Positions 18,444-25,754 of a DNA stretch of 64,000 nucleotides are shown one piece after another. The stretch covers positions 124,001 to 188,000 of the forward strand of contig NZ_JAIAZY010000003.1 of assembly GCF_019459225.1 (NCBI RefSeq). The letters are read 5' to 3'. This stretch comes from Bacillus sp. IITD106. Its GTDB lineage: Bacteria > Bacillota > Bacilli > Bacillales > Bacillaceae_C. The notes below the pieces were generated by a model that was not told the origin of the DNA, made no database searches, and saw nothing but the letters and a program-made list of their open reading frames with translations. The translations under genes were made by a program, and so were the position numbers. Within the stretch, counting starts at the first letter, position 1. Each line of letters starts with the position of its first letter.

Positions 18444-19039
18444 TGAATATAGATCACTCGCTTCCACTTGAATATAAAACAGATCAAAACAAATTAAATA
18501 TTTTAGGGTTCTGGATTTTCCTTGGAGCAGAAATTATGCTATTTGCAACGCTTTTCGCAACTTATTTTACGTTAGTAGATCGTACGGGAAGCGGACCTGC
18601 AGGAGCAGAAATTTTCGAAATTACACCAGTCCTGATTGAAACGCTTGTCCTTTTAACAAGTAGCTTTACAATTGGACTTGGCGTTCATGCGATGAGATTA
18701 GGTAGAAAGAATGCGATGCTCACATTCTTTACGATTACACTCCTTCTCGGTCTAACTTTTTTAGGGGTAGAGATTTATGAGTTTACGCATTATGTGCATA
18801 TTGGAGCAGGTCTTCAAACGAGTGCTTTCACAGCGATTCTATTAACAACTTTAGGAACCCACGGGGCACATGTGACCATTGGTTTATTCTGGGGATTATT
18901 TATCATTTTACAAGTGAAAAAACGTGGACTTACTCCGGAAACAGCTAATAAATCATTCATCTTTTCACTTTACTGGCATTTCTTAGATGTTGTTTGGATC
19001 TTTATTTTCAGCTTCATCTATTTGAAAGGAATGATGTAA
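18443..19039 (+). CDS. qoxC: cytochrome aa3 quinol oxidase subunit III
   Basis: A 198-residue subunit with five membrane helices of the COX3 family, including the conserved WIFLGAEIMLFATLFATYF helix and the late SLYWHFLDVVWIFIF motif. It starts at the last base of qoxB (TAATG overlap), so translation is coupled. It stabilises subunit I and helps sustain proton uptake. Confidence 0.96.
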   Translation: MNIDHSLPLEYKTDQNKLNILGFWIFLGAEIMLFATLFATYFTLVDRTGSGPAGAEIFEITPVLIETLVLLTSSFTIGLGVHAMRLGRKNAMLTFFTITLLLGLTFLGVEIYEFTHYVHIGAGLQTSAFTAILLTTLGTHGAHVTIGLFWGLFIILQVKKRGLTPETANKSFIFSLYWHFLDVVWIFIFSFIYLKGMM

Positions 19040-19040
19040 T

Positions 19041-19322
19041 ATGAGCGAATTATTTCCAAGGAAGCAAGTAATGGGGTTTGCCTTTTCTTTAGTCCTTACT
19101 GCTGTTGCACTATCTGTGTATTTCTTTGATCTATCTTTTGCAGTAGCGATGACCATTCTTTTAGTCACCGCTTTTGTACAGGCAGCCGTTCAACTCGTTG
19201 TATTTATGCATGCAGGCGAAACAGGGGATAAAGGATCGATTTATACGAATCTCTTTTATGGATTTGCGATCGCCCTCGTTACTATTTTCGGGACATTACT
19301 CATTTTGATATGGGATATGTAA
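19041..19322 (+). CDS. qoxD: cytochrome aa3 quinol oxidase subunit IV
   Basis: A 93-residue, three-helix protein of the COX4_pro family (LFPRKQVMGFAFSLVLTAVA, then a VQLVVFMHAGE motif). It is shorter than the 124-residue B. subtilis protein but complete. It is the last gene of the operon and is followed within ten bases by a terminator. Confidence 0.94.
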   Translation: MSELFPRKQVMGFAFSLVLTAVALSVYFFDLSFAVAMTILLVTAFVQAAVQLVVFMHAGETGDKGSIYTNLFYGFAIALVTIFGTLLILIWDM

Positions 19323-19330
19323 ATTCTAAA

Positions 19331-19356
19331 GGAGCGCTTATGAGGGCGCTCCTTTT
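19331..19356 (+). terminator. qox operon terminator
   Basis: A perfect GC-rich 7-base stem (GGAGCGC / GCGCTCC, loop eight bases) followed by TTTT, eight bases after the qoxD stop. Confidence 0.92.
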
Positions 19357-19368
19357 CGTTTACCAATT

Positions 19369-19611
19369 CTATTCTTTTGTAGGAATAATCCTAACTCCCT
19401 TATCCGTTTTTTCCTGCAATTCCTCAGTTGCTACGAAAAAAACACCCATTAAAAAGATAAAAATTGCACCCATCACTGTGCCAATTCCAATACTTGTGAT
19501 CGAGCTGTGATCGCTTACAAAAAATCCGTATAAGAAAATAATAATTCCAACTGTGAGTATTGTATAACCAACATATTTAACAGCATTTAGTAATTTTATA
19601 TGATCGTTCAT
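19369..19611 (-). CDS. small two-helix membrane protein, unknown function
   Basis: An 80-residue protein with two clear hydrophobic helices (about residues 12-32 and 42-62) and a charged C-terminal tail ending in RIIPTKE. It is convergent with qoxD and begins after a strong GAGGGGGG ribosome binding site. I do not recognise a family. Confidence 0.7.
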   Translation of the reverse strand: MNDHIKLLNAVKYVGYTILTVGIIIFLYGFFVSDHSSITSIGIGTVMGAIFIFLMGVFFVATEELQEKTDKGVRIIPTKE

Positions 19612-20044
19612 TTTATTGCCCCCCTCTTTACTTATTATTCAACTTGTTCACAAAGTTGTCAATTCTTTTCTGAAAAAATGCGAGATGGATTCAATACTAA
19701 TCTTTGGTTAAATGCTATTATTCTTATTCCTATTGCTATTAGGAAGATTAGAAGCCAAAGTTCCAGGCTGCGAATATGTTAGAATAGCGAATAATGTGGA
19801 TTAACTACAAAATTCAACCAGGAGAACAAGAACTTTCAAAACTGACAGAAAAAGATATTAGGGAAATATTGAATATATAAGATAAGTCGCCTGACCTACA
19901 GTACGGTATTCCTGTGGGCAGGTAATTTTTTTGTAATGAAAACTGTCAGAAAATAAAGTGTTTAATGCGGATAGCATCAAGAATCATTGTGAAAATATGA
20001 TATAATGATTGGTAATAAAGAATGTACGAGAGGAAATAGCTTCG
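19612..20044. other. intergenic region with terminator and promoter for the Rpn-family gene
   Basis: This stretch lacks a convincing gene. A 28-codon frame (19794-19880) precedes a good terminator (19890-19932) and may be the decayed end of an older gene. TGATATAAT (about 19998-20006) is a perfect extended -10 upstream of the nuclease gene. Confidence 0.5.
19890..19932 (+). terminator. intrinsic terminator of an unidentified upstream transcript
   Basis: A stem of 11 base pairs with one bulged A (CCTGaCCTACAG with CTGTGGGCAGG) followed by a run of seven T. No intact plus-strand gene lies just upstream, so it may be left over from a lost gene. Confidence 0.7.
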
Positions 20045-20956
20045 ATGCCAACAGAAATCCCTTTTAGCTGGTTAAAGCCCAAAAACGATTTCGTATTTAA
20101 ATTACTTTTCGGAAGTGATGATGAAGATTCGAAATTTTTACTGTTATCCTTCTTAAATGATGTCCTGAATGTTCCGGAAGGTCAAAGTATAGTCGCCGTT
20201 GAGATTATGAATCCTATCCTTAACAAGCAGTATGTAACTGACAAATTAGCTGTATTGGATGTACGGGCACGGGTGAAAGGGTATGGAAATGTAAACATTG
20301 AAATCCAACTGACGAATCAAAAGAATATTCATAAGCGTTCATTGTATTATGGTGCAAAATTGTATGAAGAACAGTTAGGTGAAGGGGAGGATTATAAAAA
20401 GCTAACAAGGGTTGTGCTTATTAATATTCTTGATTTTAATTTTTTCACTTCAGATACTTACCGAAGTTGTTATCGATTAATGGAAGAATATACTCTAGAA
20501 CCATTTCCAGACTTAATTCAGCTTCACTTCTTCGAAATGCCGAAATTTCAGATGAAGGATCAAAAAGGTATAAATGATAAGAATGATCGAATGGCAAAAT
20601 GGTTACGCTTTCTAACAAACGAAGATGATTCGAGGTGGTTTGAGATGGCGAAACAGGACCCAATCATTGAAAAGGCGGTGGACAAATTGAGAATGGCAAG
20701 CTTGGATCCGGAGTCTAGATATCTTTATGAAGCTCGCGAAAAAGCATTAAAGGATATAGCATCTATACGTGGGGATGGAATTCGGGAAGGAAAAATTGAA
20801 GGAAAGATTGAAGGGAAGATTGAAGGAAAGATTGAAGGAAAGCGGGAAATGGCCAGAAATCTTTTAAAGGAAGGTCTAGATATTCAAGTGATTGTCCGTG
20901 CTTCGGGGTTAACTGAAGAGGACATAAGGGAACTTGCAAAAGAATTGGAAAATTGA
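20045..20956 (+). CDS. Rpn family recombination-promoting nuclease / PD-(D/E)XK transposase-like protein
   Basis: A 303-residue protein of the PD-(D/E)XK nuclease-transposase (Rpn) family. The N-terminal WLKPKNDFVFKLLFG motif and the catalytic-core pattern KLAVLDVRARVKG...NVNIEIQL are visible. The C-terminal region contains five tandem units of EGKI/EGKR encoded by a 12-base repeat, and then an EEDIRELAKEL helix. Rpn proteins promote recombination and have been linked to phage defence. ATG 20045 is preceded by GAGAGGA; an earlier in-frame GTG at 20009 overlaps the promoter -10. Confidence 0.87.
   Translation: MPTEIPFSWLKPKNDFVFKLLFGSDDEDSKFLLLSFLNDVLNVPEGQSIVAVEIMNPILNKQYVTDKLAVLDVRARVKGYGNVNIEIQLTNQKNIHKRSLYYGAKLYEEQLGEGEDYKKLTRVVLINILDFNFFTSDTYRSCYRLMEEYTLEPFPDLIQLHFFEMPKFQMKDQKGINDKNDRMAKWLRFLTNEDDSRWFEMAKQDPIIEKAVDKLRMASLDPESRYLYEAREKALKDIASIRGDGIREGKIEGKIEGKIEGKIEGKREMARNLLKEGLDIQVIVRASGLTEEDIRELAKELEN
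20669..20728 (+). repeat. 60-bp direct repeat, copy 1 (inside the Rpn-family gene)
   Basis: These 60 bases recur at 20973-21032 with a single mismatch. Copy 1 encodes part of the conserved segment after the nuclease core (KAVDKLRMASLDPESRYLY). Confidence 0.9.
20786..20845 (+). repeat. 12-bp coding tandem repeat (five units)
   Basis: Five near-identical 12-base units (GAAGGAAAGATT type) encode EGKI x4 and EGKR. Such in-frame repeats near the C-terminus are typical of this family and can change copy number by slippage without frameshift. Confidence 0.9.
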
Positions 20957-20972
20957 GCAGGTGCCCTACCCA

Positions 20973-21032
20973 GAAAAGGCGGTGGACAAATTGAGAATGG
21001 CAAGCTTGGATCCGGAATCTAGATATCTTTAT
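20973..21032 (+). pseudogene. fragment of a second Rpn-family gene (60-bp direct repeat, copy 2)
   Basis: This stretch is 59/60 identical to 20669-20728 and lies just after the intact gene stop, out of any long frame. It looks like a remnant of a tandem copy removed by recombination. Confidence 0.75.
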
Positions 21033-21067
21033 AAGGTGATTTATGGTTTCCTTGTTCAAATTAACCT

Positions 21068-21090
21068 AAAAAAGCCCATGATGGACTTTT
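21068..21090 (-). terminator. terminator of the DUF2935 gene
   Basis: Read on the minus strand, AAAAGTCC / GGGCTTTT forms an eight-pair stem (one G-U) with a five-base loop and a following T-run. It lies directly after the minus-strand stop. Confidence 0.7.
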
Positions 21091-21094
21091 CTAG

Positions 21095-21520
21095 TTACTT
21101 TTGATATAAAATCGTTTGCGCAATGCCCATGAAATATTCGGATTCCACGATAATATGATTCAAAACTACTTTGGCAGTCAAATTATCTTTGATCACTTCG
21201 CTCTCCGTTTTTATCTGCCTGCAGAGGTCAATAAATCCTTGGCTTTGCTCCAAACAAAAGGACACTAGCTTCATCACATCCTCATAAAGGGATGGTGAAA
21301 TGACATTTCCAGAACGAATGACAGTTTCAATAAAGCGCACTACTTTTTGATGTGTTTCACTTAGTGCTTTTTCCCATTCCTTTAGGGCTTCTATAAAATG
21401 TGCTTCCAAGTTTTTTACCAACTCACGAATGACGACTGTATGTTCTTCCTCTTGATGCTTCCAAAATTCGGCCTCGTCCAATACACGTAAAGGCATTTGA
21501 TTTCCGTAATAGAATTGCAT
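21095..21520 (-). CDS. DUF2935 domain-containing protein
   Basis: A 141-residue, helix-rich protein. The N-terminal FWKHQEEEHTVVIRELV and the C-terminal LNHIIVESEYFMGIA carry spaced His and Glu residues in a ferritin-like four-helix pattern that fits DUF2935. These could be metal ligands, but no activity is established for the family. It is about half the length of two-domain members. I chose ATG at 21520 because GGAGGT lies about ten bases upstream; a TTG six codons earlier would place that site inside the gene. Confidence 0.75.
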   Translation of the reverse strand: MQFYYGNQMPLRVLDEAEFWKHQEEEHTVVIRELVKNLEAHFIEALKEWEKALSETHQKVVRFIETVIRSGNVISPSLYEDVMKLVSFCLEQSQGFIDLCRQIKTESEVIKDNLTAKVVLNHIIVESEYFMGIAQTILYQK

Positions 21521-21538
21521 TTTCAGACTTACCTCCAA

Positions 21539-22041
21539 TTAATATCTTCCTTTATTAAGTGTATTTTGTAATGGGGGAAATATGAATCCAAAGACCATGG
21601 CTATTACGTGAAAACGCAAGGATAGGAAATAAAGACTATACTACAGATAAATGCCGCAATGGACTTGCTAAAGAAGATCTTTCAGATTATGGAAGATCTT
21701 TTTTGTGATTATTTATATTAAACCCAAGCTCAATTTTTTGAATCAAAAAGTCGTTTATTTACGTCAAATATAATGAACGATTGTTTATACACATTTTAGT
21801 ATGAACTCAATATGCCGAAGCACTTCATAAGAAAAATGCCGAAAAAAAACCGTCGAACGAATTATTTGTTTATTGCATATATTATTCAAGGAAATCGCGG
21901 TTTCATATAGAATCATAAATTTAGAGGGAAAACATCTCGAATCGTTTCATTTTTCATCACTCTTGCCTAAATTCATTGATTAGGGAATATAGATAAGCCT
22001 AGTTGAATAGAGTGGAAAATGTGAATGAACGATAAAAATAT
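21539..22041. other. intergenic region with an orphan terminator
   Basis: About 500 bases without a convincing gene. It has one good terminator hairpin (21675-21704) but no intact plus-strand gene upstream of it. The rest is AT-rich with no clear structure. Confidence 0.5.
21675..21704 (+). terminator. orphan intrinsic terminator
   Basis: A nine-pair stem (AGATCTTTC / GGAAGATCT, loop seven) followed by a run of six T. The gene it once served is not visible. Confidence 0.7.
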
Positions 22042-23121
22042 ATGAAAAGTAGGGATAAAAAAGTGGGGATGTACAGAAGAGTGCTTACCGTTATTTTGGT
22101 AAGTAGTTTATTAGGGTTGACCGGATGTTCCGTTCAAGCCGCAAAACAGAAAGAGCTGGACGAGAAAATGGCTGAATTAGAAAAGGAAAAAGCATTGTAT
22201 GAGAAAGAACAGAAAAAATTAGAAGAGGAAAGGAAAAAAGAAGAGGAACGAAGGAAAGAGGAAGAGAGACGGAAAGCAGAAGAACTTAAGCCGATTGATA
22301 TTGAAGTCATTGATCCGAATACGAATGAAGTCATTAAAACATTTAATTATATTCGTAAAGATCTAAAAGAAAATGAAGAATCGTATAAACAGGAGATTCA
22401 AAACTGGGCAAGGGAAATTGCAAGAGGAACGGATACGACAGAAGGTTACGACCAAAGGATGGTCCCTGATCGAATTGGAAAAGATGGGGAAATCATTAAG
22501 GGAAGTCCAAGGGTTATTTTGGAGGAAGAGGAATTAGTCGATCAAGTGGTGGAGGCTTTTGCAGAAGGTGGGACGGTAAAACTCCCATTACATGTTACCG
22601 AGAGTGGATATAAAAAGGAAGAAGCTTCCCAATTGGATGAAGTGGTCGTTGCTTCATTCACAACGTATTTTGGCGGCAGTCCAGATGGACGGAATAAAAA
22701 TATCGAGCTTTCAGCAAATGCTATTAATAATGTGATTGTAGGCGTAGATGATTATTTTTCTTTTAATACAACTGTTGGACCAAGCGATGCAGAGCATGGG
22801 TATCAAAAAGCAATGGAAGCATTAAACGGCAAGTTAGTAGAAGGAATTGGAGGTGGCATTTGCCAAACATCTACTACTTTGTATAATGCTGTAGATAAGC
22901 TAGCGGTATCCTATGTTGAATTGCATCACCATTCCGTAAATGTTGGATATATAGCGAAAGGGCGGGATGCAACGGTATCTTATGGGGGGAAAGATTTTAG
23001 ATTTCAGAACACAGCCGGAGCCCCTCTATTGATAAAGGCATTTACAAACGGTGGATCATTGACTGTTGAGTTGAGGACATCGAAAGCAAATCAAAGCCTT
23101 ATTAAGAAGAGGAATGCATAA
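22042..23121 (+). CDS. VanW-family lipoprotein
   Basis: A 359-residue exported protein. A signal peptide ends in lipobox LTGC, followed by a highly charged Glu/Lys/Arg coiled coil (about residues 35-78) and a C-terminal VanW domain with FSFNTTVGPSD, the GIGGGICQTSTTLYNA motif and ELHHHSVNVGY. VanW-type proteins are cell-envelope-associated and of unknown activity; some occur with vancomycin resistance genes, but no van genes are here. GTG at 22063, preceded by AGGGA, is an alternative start that still keeps the signal peptide. A strong terminator follows immediately. Confidence 0.88.
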   Translation: MKSRDKKVGMYRRVLTVILVSSLLGLTGCSVQAAKQKELDEKMAELEKEKALYEKEQKKLEEERKKEEERRKEEERRKAEELKPIDIEVIDPNTNEVIKTFNYIRKDLKENEESYKQEIQNWAREIARGTDTTEGYDQRMVPDRIGKDGEIIKGSPRVILEEEELVDQVVEAFAEGGTVKLPLHVTESGYKKEEASQLDEVVVASFTTYFGGSPDGRNKNIELSANAINNVIVGVDDYFSFNTTVGPSDAEHGYQKAMEALNGKLVEGIGGGICQTSTTLYNAVDKLAVSYVELHHHSVNVGYIAKGRDATVSYGGKDFRFQNTAGAPLLIKAFTNGGSLTVELRTSKANQSLIKKRNA

Positions 23122-23156
23122 GGTTTTATCGAGATATTCGATAAAGCCTTTTTTTG
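23120..23156 (+). terminator. terminator of the VanW-family gene
   Basis: A 13-pair stem with one G-U (AAGGTTTTATCGA / TCGATAAAGCCTT), loop five bases, then seven T counting from the stem end. It begins at the stop codon. Confidence 0.92.
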
Positions 23157-23186
23157 GTGTATGTTACGACGATTGGGAGAGGAATA

Positions 23187-23310
23187 TTGGAATTGAATTG
23201 TGAATAACCCTAGGATTCACGATTAAAAAAGAAAGTCTTGGAATTAGTTCGTGAAAAACCTCCGGATTCGCGATTAAAAAAGAAAATCCCAAAATTAATT
23301 CGTGAATTAA
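23187..23310. repeat. 51-bp imperfect tandem repeat, about 2.5 units
   Basis: Units start at about 23187, 23238 and 23289. Shared blocks include TTGGAATT, a TTCGTGAA/TTGTGAA block, GGATTCRC and GATTAAAAAAGAAA. The array is intergenic and AT-rich, without coding potential. It may belong to a dispersed repeat family. Confidence 0.75.
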
Positions 23311-23574
23311 CTTTAAAGATCGATTAGCTATAAGATTAGTTACCTCCTTCCCTTATCAATAGGAAGATTACTTGTAAAATTGTTTAATAAGGCAATGAAG
23401 AGTAAACAAGAAATTTTTTTCATTACAAAATAAGGTTTAATTGTAATCGTTTCAAAAATCTTAACAATAAACACCATCGATTCACTAGAAAATAAGTATG
23501 ATATCATGTATACTTAATAATGTGAAAATGTTCACAAATGAAAGGTTGTCATTCTCAACGAGGTGGATAAATTG
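23311..23574. other. intergenic region before the DUF3147 pair
   Basis: AT-rich DNA with a possible -10 (TATACT at 23509-23514) immediately followed by the Rex-like palindrome. I see no other gene or RNA. Confidence 0.45.
23520..23537. promoter_or_regulatory. Rex-box-like operator upstream of the DUF3147 pair
   Basis: ATGTGAAAATGTTCACAA matches the Rex consensus TTGTGAA-N4-TTCACAA at all but the first base (inner arms TGTGAA / TTCACA are perfect). It lies where transcription would start after the TATACT hexamer, a repressor position. Rex senses NADH/NAD+ (established for the family); its action here is inferred. Confidence 0.55.
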
Positions 23575-23931
23575 ATGGAAATTAATCTCGTCGCACTGCT
23601 TATTCGATTTTTATTAGGTGGGTTTGCAGTAGTAGCTTCTTCTTTAGTTGCCAATAAGTTAGGTGAAAAAGCGGGAGGAATTTTCGCGGCTTTTCCGGCT
23701 GTTTATTTAGCTGCGTTATTAACTATCAATTTGGACTTTAAGGGAGAAGAACTCATTTCCCATTCCATTCTCTTATCCAAGGGGGCTATTTACGGAATGG
23801 TGATTAATATTTTAATTGCTTTGATTGCCGGATATTTATTGCCTAAACAAGGATGGAAACTCGGACTTATACATGCGATGGGGTACTGGTTTATTATTTC
23901 AATGGTTGTTGTAATTTTTTCTGCCCAATAA
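23575..23931 (+). CDS. DUF3147 family membrane protein
   Basis: A 118-residue protein with four membrane helices. The first (LLIRFLLGGFAVVASSLVANK) and the GGIFAAFPAVYLAAL motif are family hallmarks and recur in the next gene. Function is unknown. I chose ATG 23575, eight bases after GAGGTGG; upstream in-frame GTG and TTG codons overlap that site. Confidence 0.82.
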   Translation: MEINLVALLIRFLLGGFAVVASSLVANKLGEKAGGIFAAFPAVYLAALLTINLDFKGEELISHSILLSKGAIYGMVINILIALIAGYLLPKQGWKLGLIHAMGYWFIISMVVVIFSAQ

Positions 23932-23949
23932 CAAATTGAGGTGCTTACT

Positions 23950-24315
23950 ATGAATATGAAAGATTTAATTATTCGTTTTACATTAGGCGGTACAGCAGTA
24001 ATGTTAAGCTATATAATGACTATTATTTCTCCTTGGAAAATCTTGTCGGGGATATTTGCGGCTTTTCCCGCAGTAATGGTCACAGCTATTTTAATGGTCG
24101 GTATTGGTTCTGGCTCAAAAAATGCGGCGAAAATCGCTAATGGCTCTGTTTTAGGAATGGTAGGTGGTGTAATTTGTGTAACGACTGTTTGGATAGGATT
24201 AATTGTCAGCCAAAATTGGTTATTTAGTGTTATGTTAGGACTTCTTTGTTGGTTAGGAAGCTCATTTTTAATATTAAATTTGAAAGAACGAATAAAGTTG
24301 AGTGGAATCCGATGA
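23950..24315 (+). CDS. DUF3147 family membrane protein, paralogue
   Basis: A 121-residue, four-helix paralogue of the preceding protein with the same LIIRFTLGGTAVMLSY and GIFAAFPAVMVTA motifs. The two genes are separated by about 18 bases, so the products may form a paired heteromer, as is common for tandem small four-helix membrane proteins (inference). ATG 23950 follows GAGGTG. Confidence 0.82.
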   Translation: MNMKDLIIRFTLGGTAVMLSYIMTIISPWKILSGIFAAFPAVMVTAILMVGIGSGSKNAAKIANGSVLGMVGGVICVTTVWIGLIVSQNWLFSVMLGLLCWLGSSFLILNLKERIKLSGIR

Positions 24316-24317
24316 TA

Positions 24318-24349
24318 AGAGGCTCTATATTGATTATTCCTCTATTTTT
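24318..24349 (+). terminator. weak terminator of the DUF3147 pair
   Basis: A five-pair AGAGG / CCTCT stem with a long loop followed by ATTTTTAA, directly after the second DUF3147 gene. It is weak but well placed. Confidence 0.4.
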
Positions 24350-24355
24350 AATAGT

Positions 24356-24619
24356 TTAAAATAAAAGATAAAAGTGGGCTTTTAATAGTGAAATTATTAC
24401 CATCCTAGTTCGACATGAAAACGGAAAAGCAGCATGTTTATTCACTTTTACTAAAAAACGGCTCGGAAATTTCCAAGCCGTTTTCCACGTACCAACATTA
24501 TCTGGAGTTACAGACACCCGTAGCTTTTTCTCCTCCACTTCCCACTCACTCAACTTTAACGCGTTCAAACAATAATAATTACCAGAGGTCCCTGAGGCAA
24601 GTGCTAATGGAGAATTCAT
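24356..24619 (-). CDS. possible second short ORF of the minus-strand pair (87 aa)
   Basis: It begins with an ATG overlapping the stop of the 54-codon ORF (ATGA). The first 45 residues look protein-like (NYYCLNALKLSEWEVEEKKL), but the frame then runs through a strong terminator hairpin, so the last third is unlikely to be expressed. It may be a gene that lost its stop codon, or a fortuitous frame. No family is recognised. Confidence 0.3.
   Translation of the reverse strand: MNSPLALASGTSGNYYCLNALKLSEWEVEEKKLRVSVTPDNVGTWKTAWKFPSRFLVKVNKHAAFPFSCRTRMVIISLLKAHFYLLF
24455..24484 (-). terminator. terminator of the minus-strand small ORFs
   Basis: A near-perfect 15-base inverted repeat (AAAACGGCTCGGAAA with TTTCCAAGCCGTTTT, one A/C mismatch). 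On the minus strand it is followed by a six-T run, so it acts leftward. Confidence 0.8.
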
Positions 24620-24780
24620 AAATTATTGTTTTGCTGTTTAATTTCATCTTCAGCCTGAATGATATTTCCTCTTTCGAACATTCGGTGTTCATTGACTGAA
24701 TCTCCAGCTTTAAGATTGTTTAAGTTAGAGATGATTGTGATTTGCTCTTCGTTAAGAAGAGGAATCTTTTTGTTTTTCAT
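24616..24780 (-). CDS. small hypothetical protein divergent from the eps promoter (54 aa)
   Basis: A 54-codon frame begins with MKNKKIPLLNEEQ and ends in a Gln/Asn-rich tail. The start is preceded at about ten bases by GGAG on the minus strand, and the transcript would end at the 24455 terminator. Charged, soluble and helix-prone. It does not resemble SinI. Its upstream DNA contains a lone GTTCTTT half-site (24793-24799), so it could share regulation with the divergent exopolysaccharide operon. Confidence 0.5.
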   Translation of the reverse strand: MKNKKIPLLNEEQITIISNLNNLKAGDSVNEHRMFERGNIIQAEDEIKQQNNNL

Positions 24781-24905
24781 TAAAACAGCTCCGTTCTTTT
24801 TCTTGTTACAAAGGAATAATATGATTCGTGGATAGTATGAACGGAAACATTTTTCTTATTCTTAATCTTAAGTCATAGCCATTTAAAAATATTTTAAAAA
24901 GGGTA

Positions 24906-24934
24906 TTGACTTGTTCTTTATAAAGAACTATTAT
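24906..24934 (+). promoter_or_regulatory. main promoter of the exopolysaccharide operon
   Basis: TTGACT (24906-24911) and TATTAT (24929-24934) are separated by exactly 17 bases, a near-consensus sigma-A promoter. The spacer is almost entirely a 16-base perfect palindrome that matches SinR half-sites, so repressor and RNA polymerase binding would exclude each other. Confidence 0.85.
24913..24928. promoter_or_regulatory. SinR-type operator 1 (in promoter spacer)
   Basis: GTTCTTTATAAAGAAC is a perfect palindrome made of two inverted GTTCTTT half-sites. GTTCTYT is the reported B. subtilis SinR half-site. A SinR homologue is encoded within the operon. Confidence 0.8.
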
Positions 24935-24984
24935 ATATTTAATCAAATCACACACGATAAATTTTGTTTTTTTTTACTCTTATT

Positions 24985-25000
24985 GTTCTTTATTAAGAAT
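24985..25000. promoter_or_regulatory. SinR-type operator 2 (leader)
   Basis: GTTCTTTATTAAGAAT is a near-copy of operator 1, centred 72 bases downstream between the transcription start and the first gene. The pair could support cooperative binding. Confidence 0.75.
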
Positions 25001-25028
25001 GAATACGTCATCTATTTAAGGTGGTTAT

Positions 25029-25754
25029 ATGAATCAAGGAAAAGGGATTGCAAAAGAAATTAATTTGAAACATTTATTTAACGTCATCTTCAAAAGGATC
25101 TGGATTGTTTTTATCATAACCTTTTTAACGACAATTGCAGGTTGGTACTATAGTAGCCTCCATAAAACTGATCCATTGTATGAAGCTTCAACTAATATCA
25201 TTATTGAAGCCGATTCAGAATATAGGAAGACGCTACAGGTCATTATTAAAGACACAATTGTTTTAGAAAGTGTGATCAAAGAGCTTGGTTTAGAAAAATC
25301 ACCTGCTGCATTAGCTGGACAAATAAATGTGTATAACATTGATGAGTCGCAAGTAGTGAGAATTAGTGTTACAGATACGGATTCGAAGAAAGCAGTTGAA
25401 ATTGCAAATACGACTGCCAAAGTCTTTTCTGAAAAAATCCCACGCATTCTTAATTTCAAAGAAGATAAAGAAGACATTCGAATTTTATCAGAAGCAAAGG
25501 AGAATCCTACGCCAGTAAATGGTAGCAACCCAAATAAGTTAATCCTTGCAGCGATGGTATTCGGGGTGGTTTTAGGAATTGGATTACTTTTTCTCATTGA
25601 TTCCCTGGATGATACCATTAAGTCCGAAAGTGATATCGAAATGATATTGGGAATTCAAGTATTAGGAAGTGTTGCCTCCATGAATAAGAAGAATATCCAG
25701 AATAGAAAAAATAAGAACACATCCGGATCTAGGGGTGGATCAATTGGTTTTTAA
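25029..25754 (+). CDS. Wzz/CpsC-type chain-length determinant and BY-kinase modulator (EpsA-like)
   Basis: A 241-residue membrane protein of the Wzz family: a cytoplasmic N-terminus, a first helix near residues 21-42, an extracellular domain of about 130 residues, a second helix near 168-190 and a cytoplasmic tail. It is the first gene of the eps operon, like B. subtilis epsA, and should partner the kinase-like protein encoded next to set polymer length. The tail after the second helix is basic and Asn/Lys-rich. AAGGTGG precedes the ATG. Confidence 0.88.
   Translation: MNQGKGIAKEINLKHLFNVIFKRIWIVFIITFLTTIAGWYYSSLHKTDPLYEASTNIIIEADSEYRKTLQVIIKDTIVLESVIKELGLEKSPAALAGQINVYNIDESQVVRISVTDTDSKKAVEIANTTAKVFSEKIPRILNFKEDKEDIRILSEAKENPTPVNGSNPNKLILAAMVFGVVLGIGLLFLIDSLDDTIKSESDIEMILGIQVLGSVASMNKKNIQNRKNKNTSGSRGGSIGF

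Noticed and set aside
20786-20845. CRISPR-like array
   Set aside because: The units are 12 bases long, contiguous without spacers, and in frame within a coding region.
20045-21032. Complete insertion sequence
   Set aside because: No terminal inverted repeats or target-site duplications are visible around the Rpn-family gene; the family is not a standard IS transposase.
22042-23121. Vancomycin resistance locus
   Set aside because: Only a VanW-type domain is present; there are no vanH, vanA/B, vanX or vanRS genes, and VanW-family proteins are common in bacilli without resistance.
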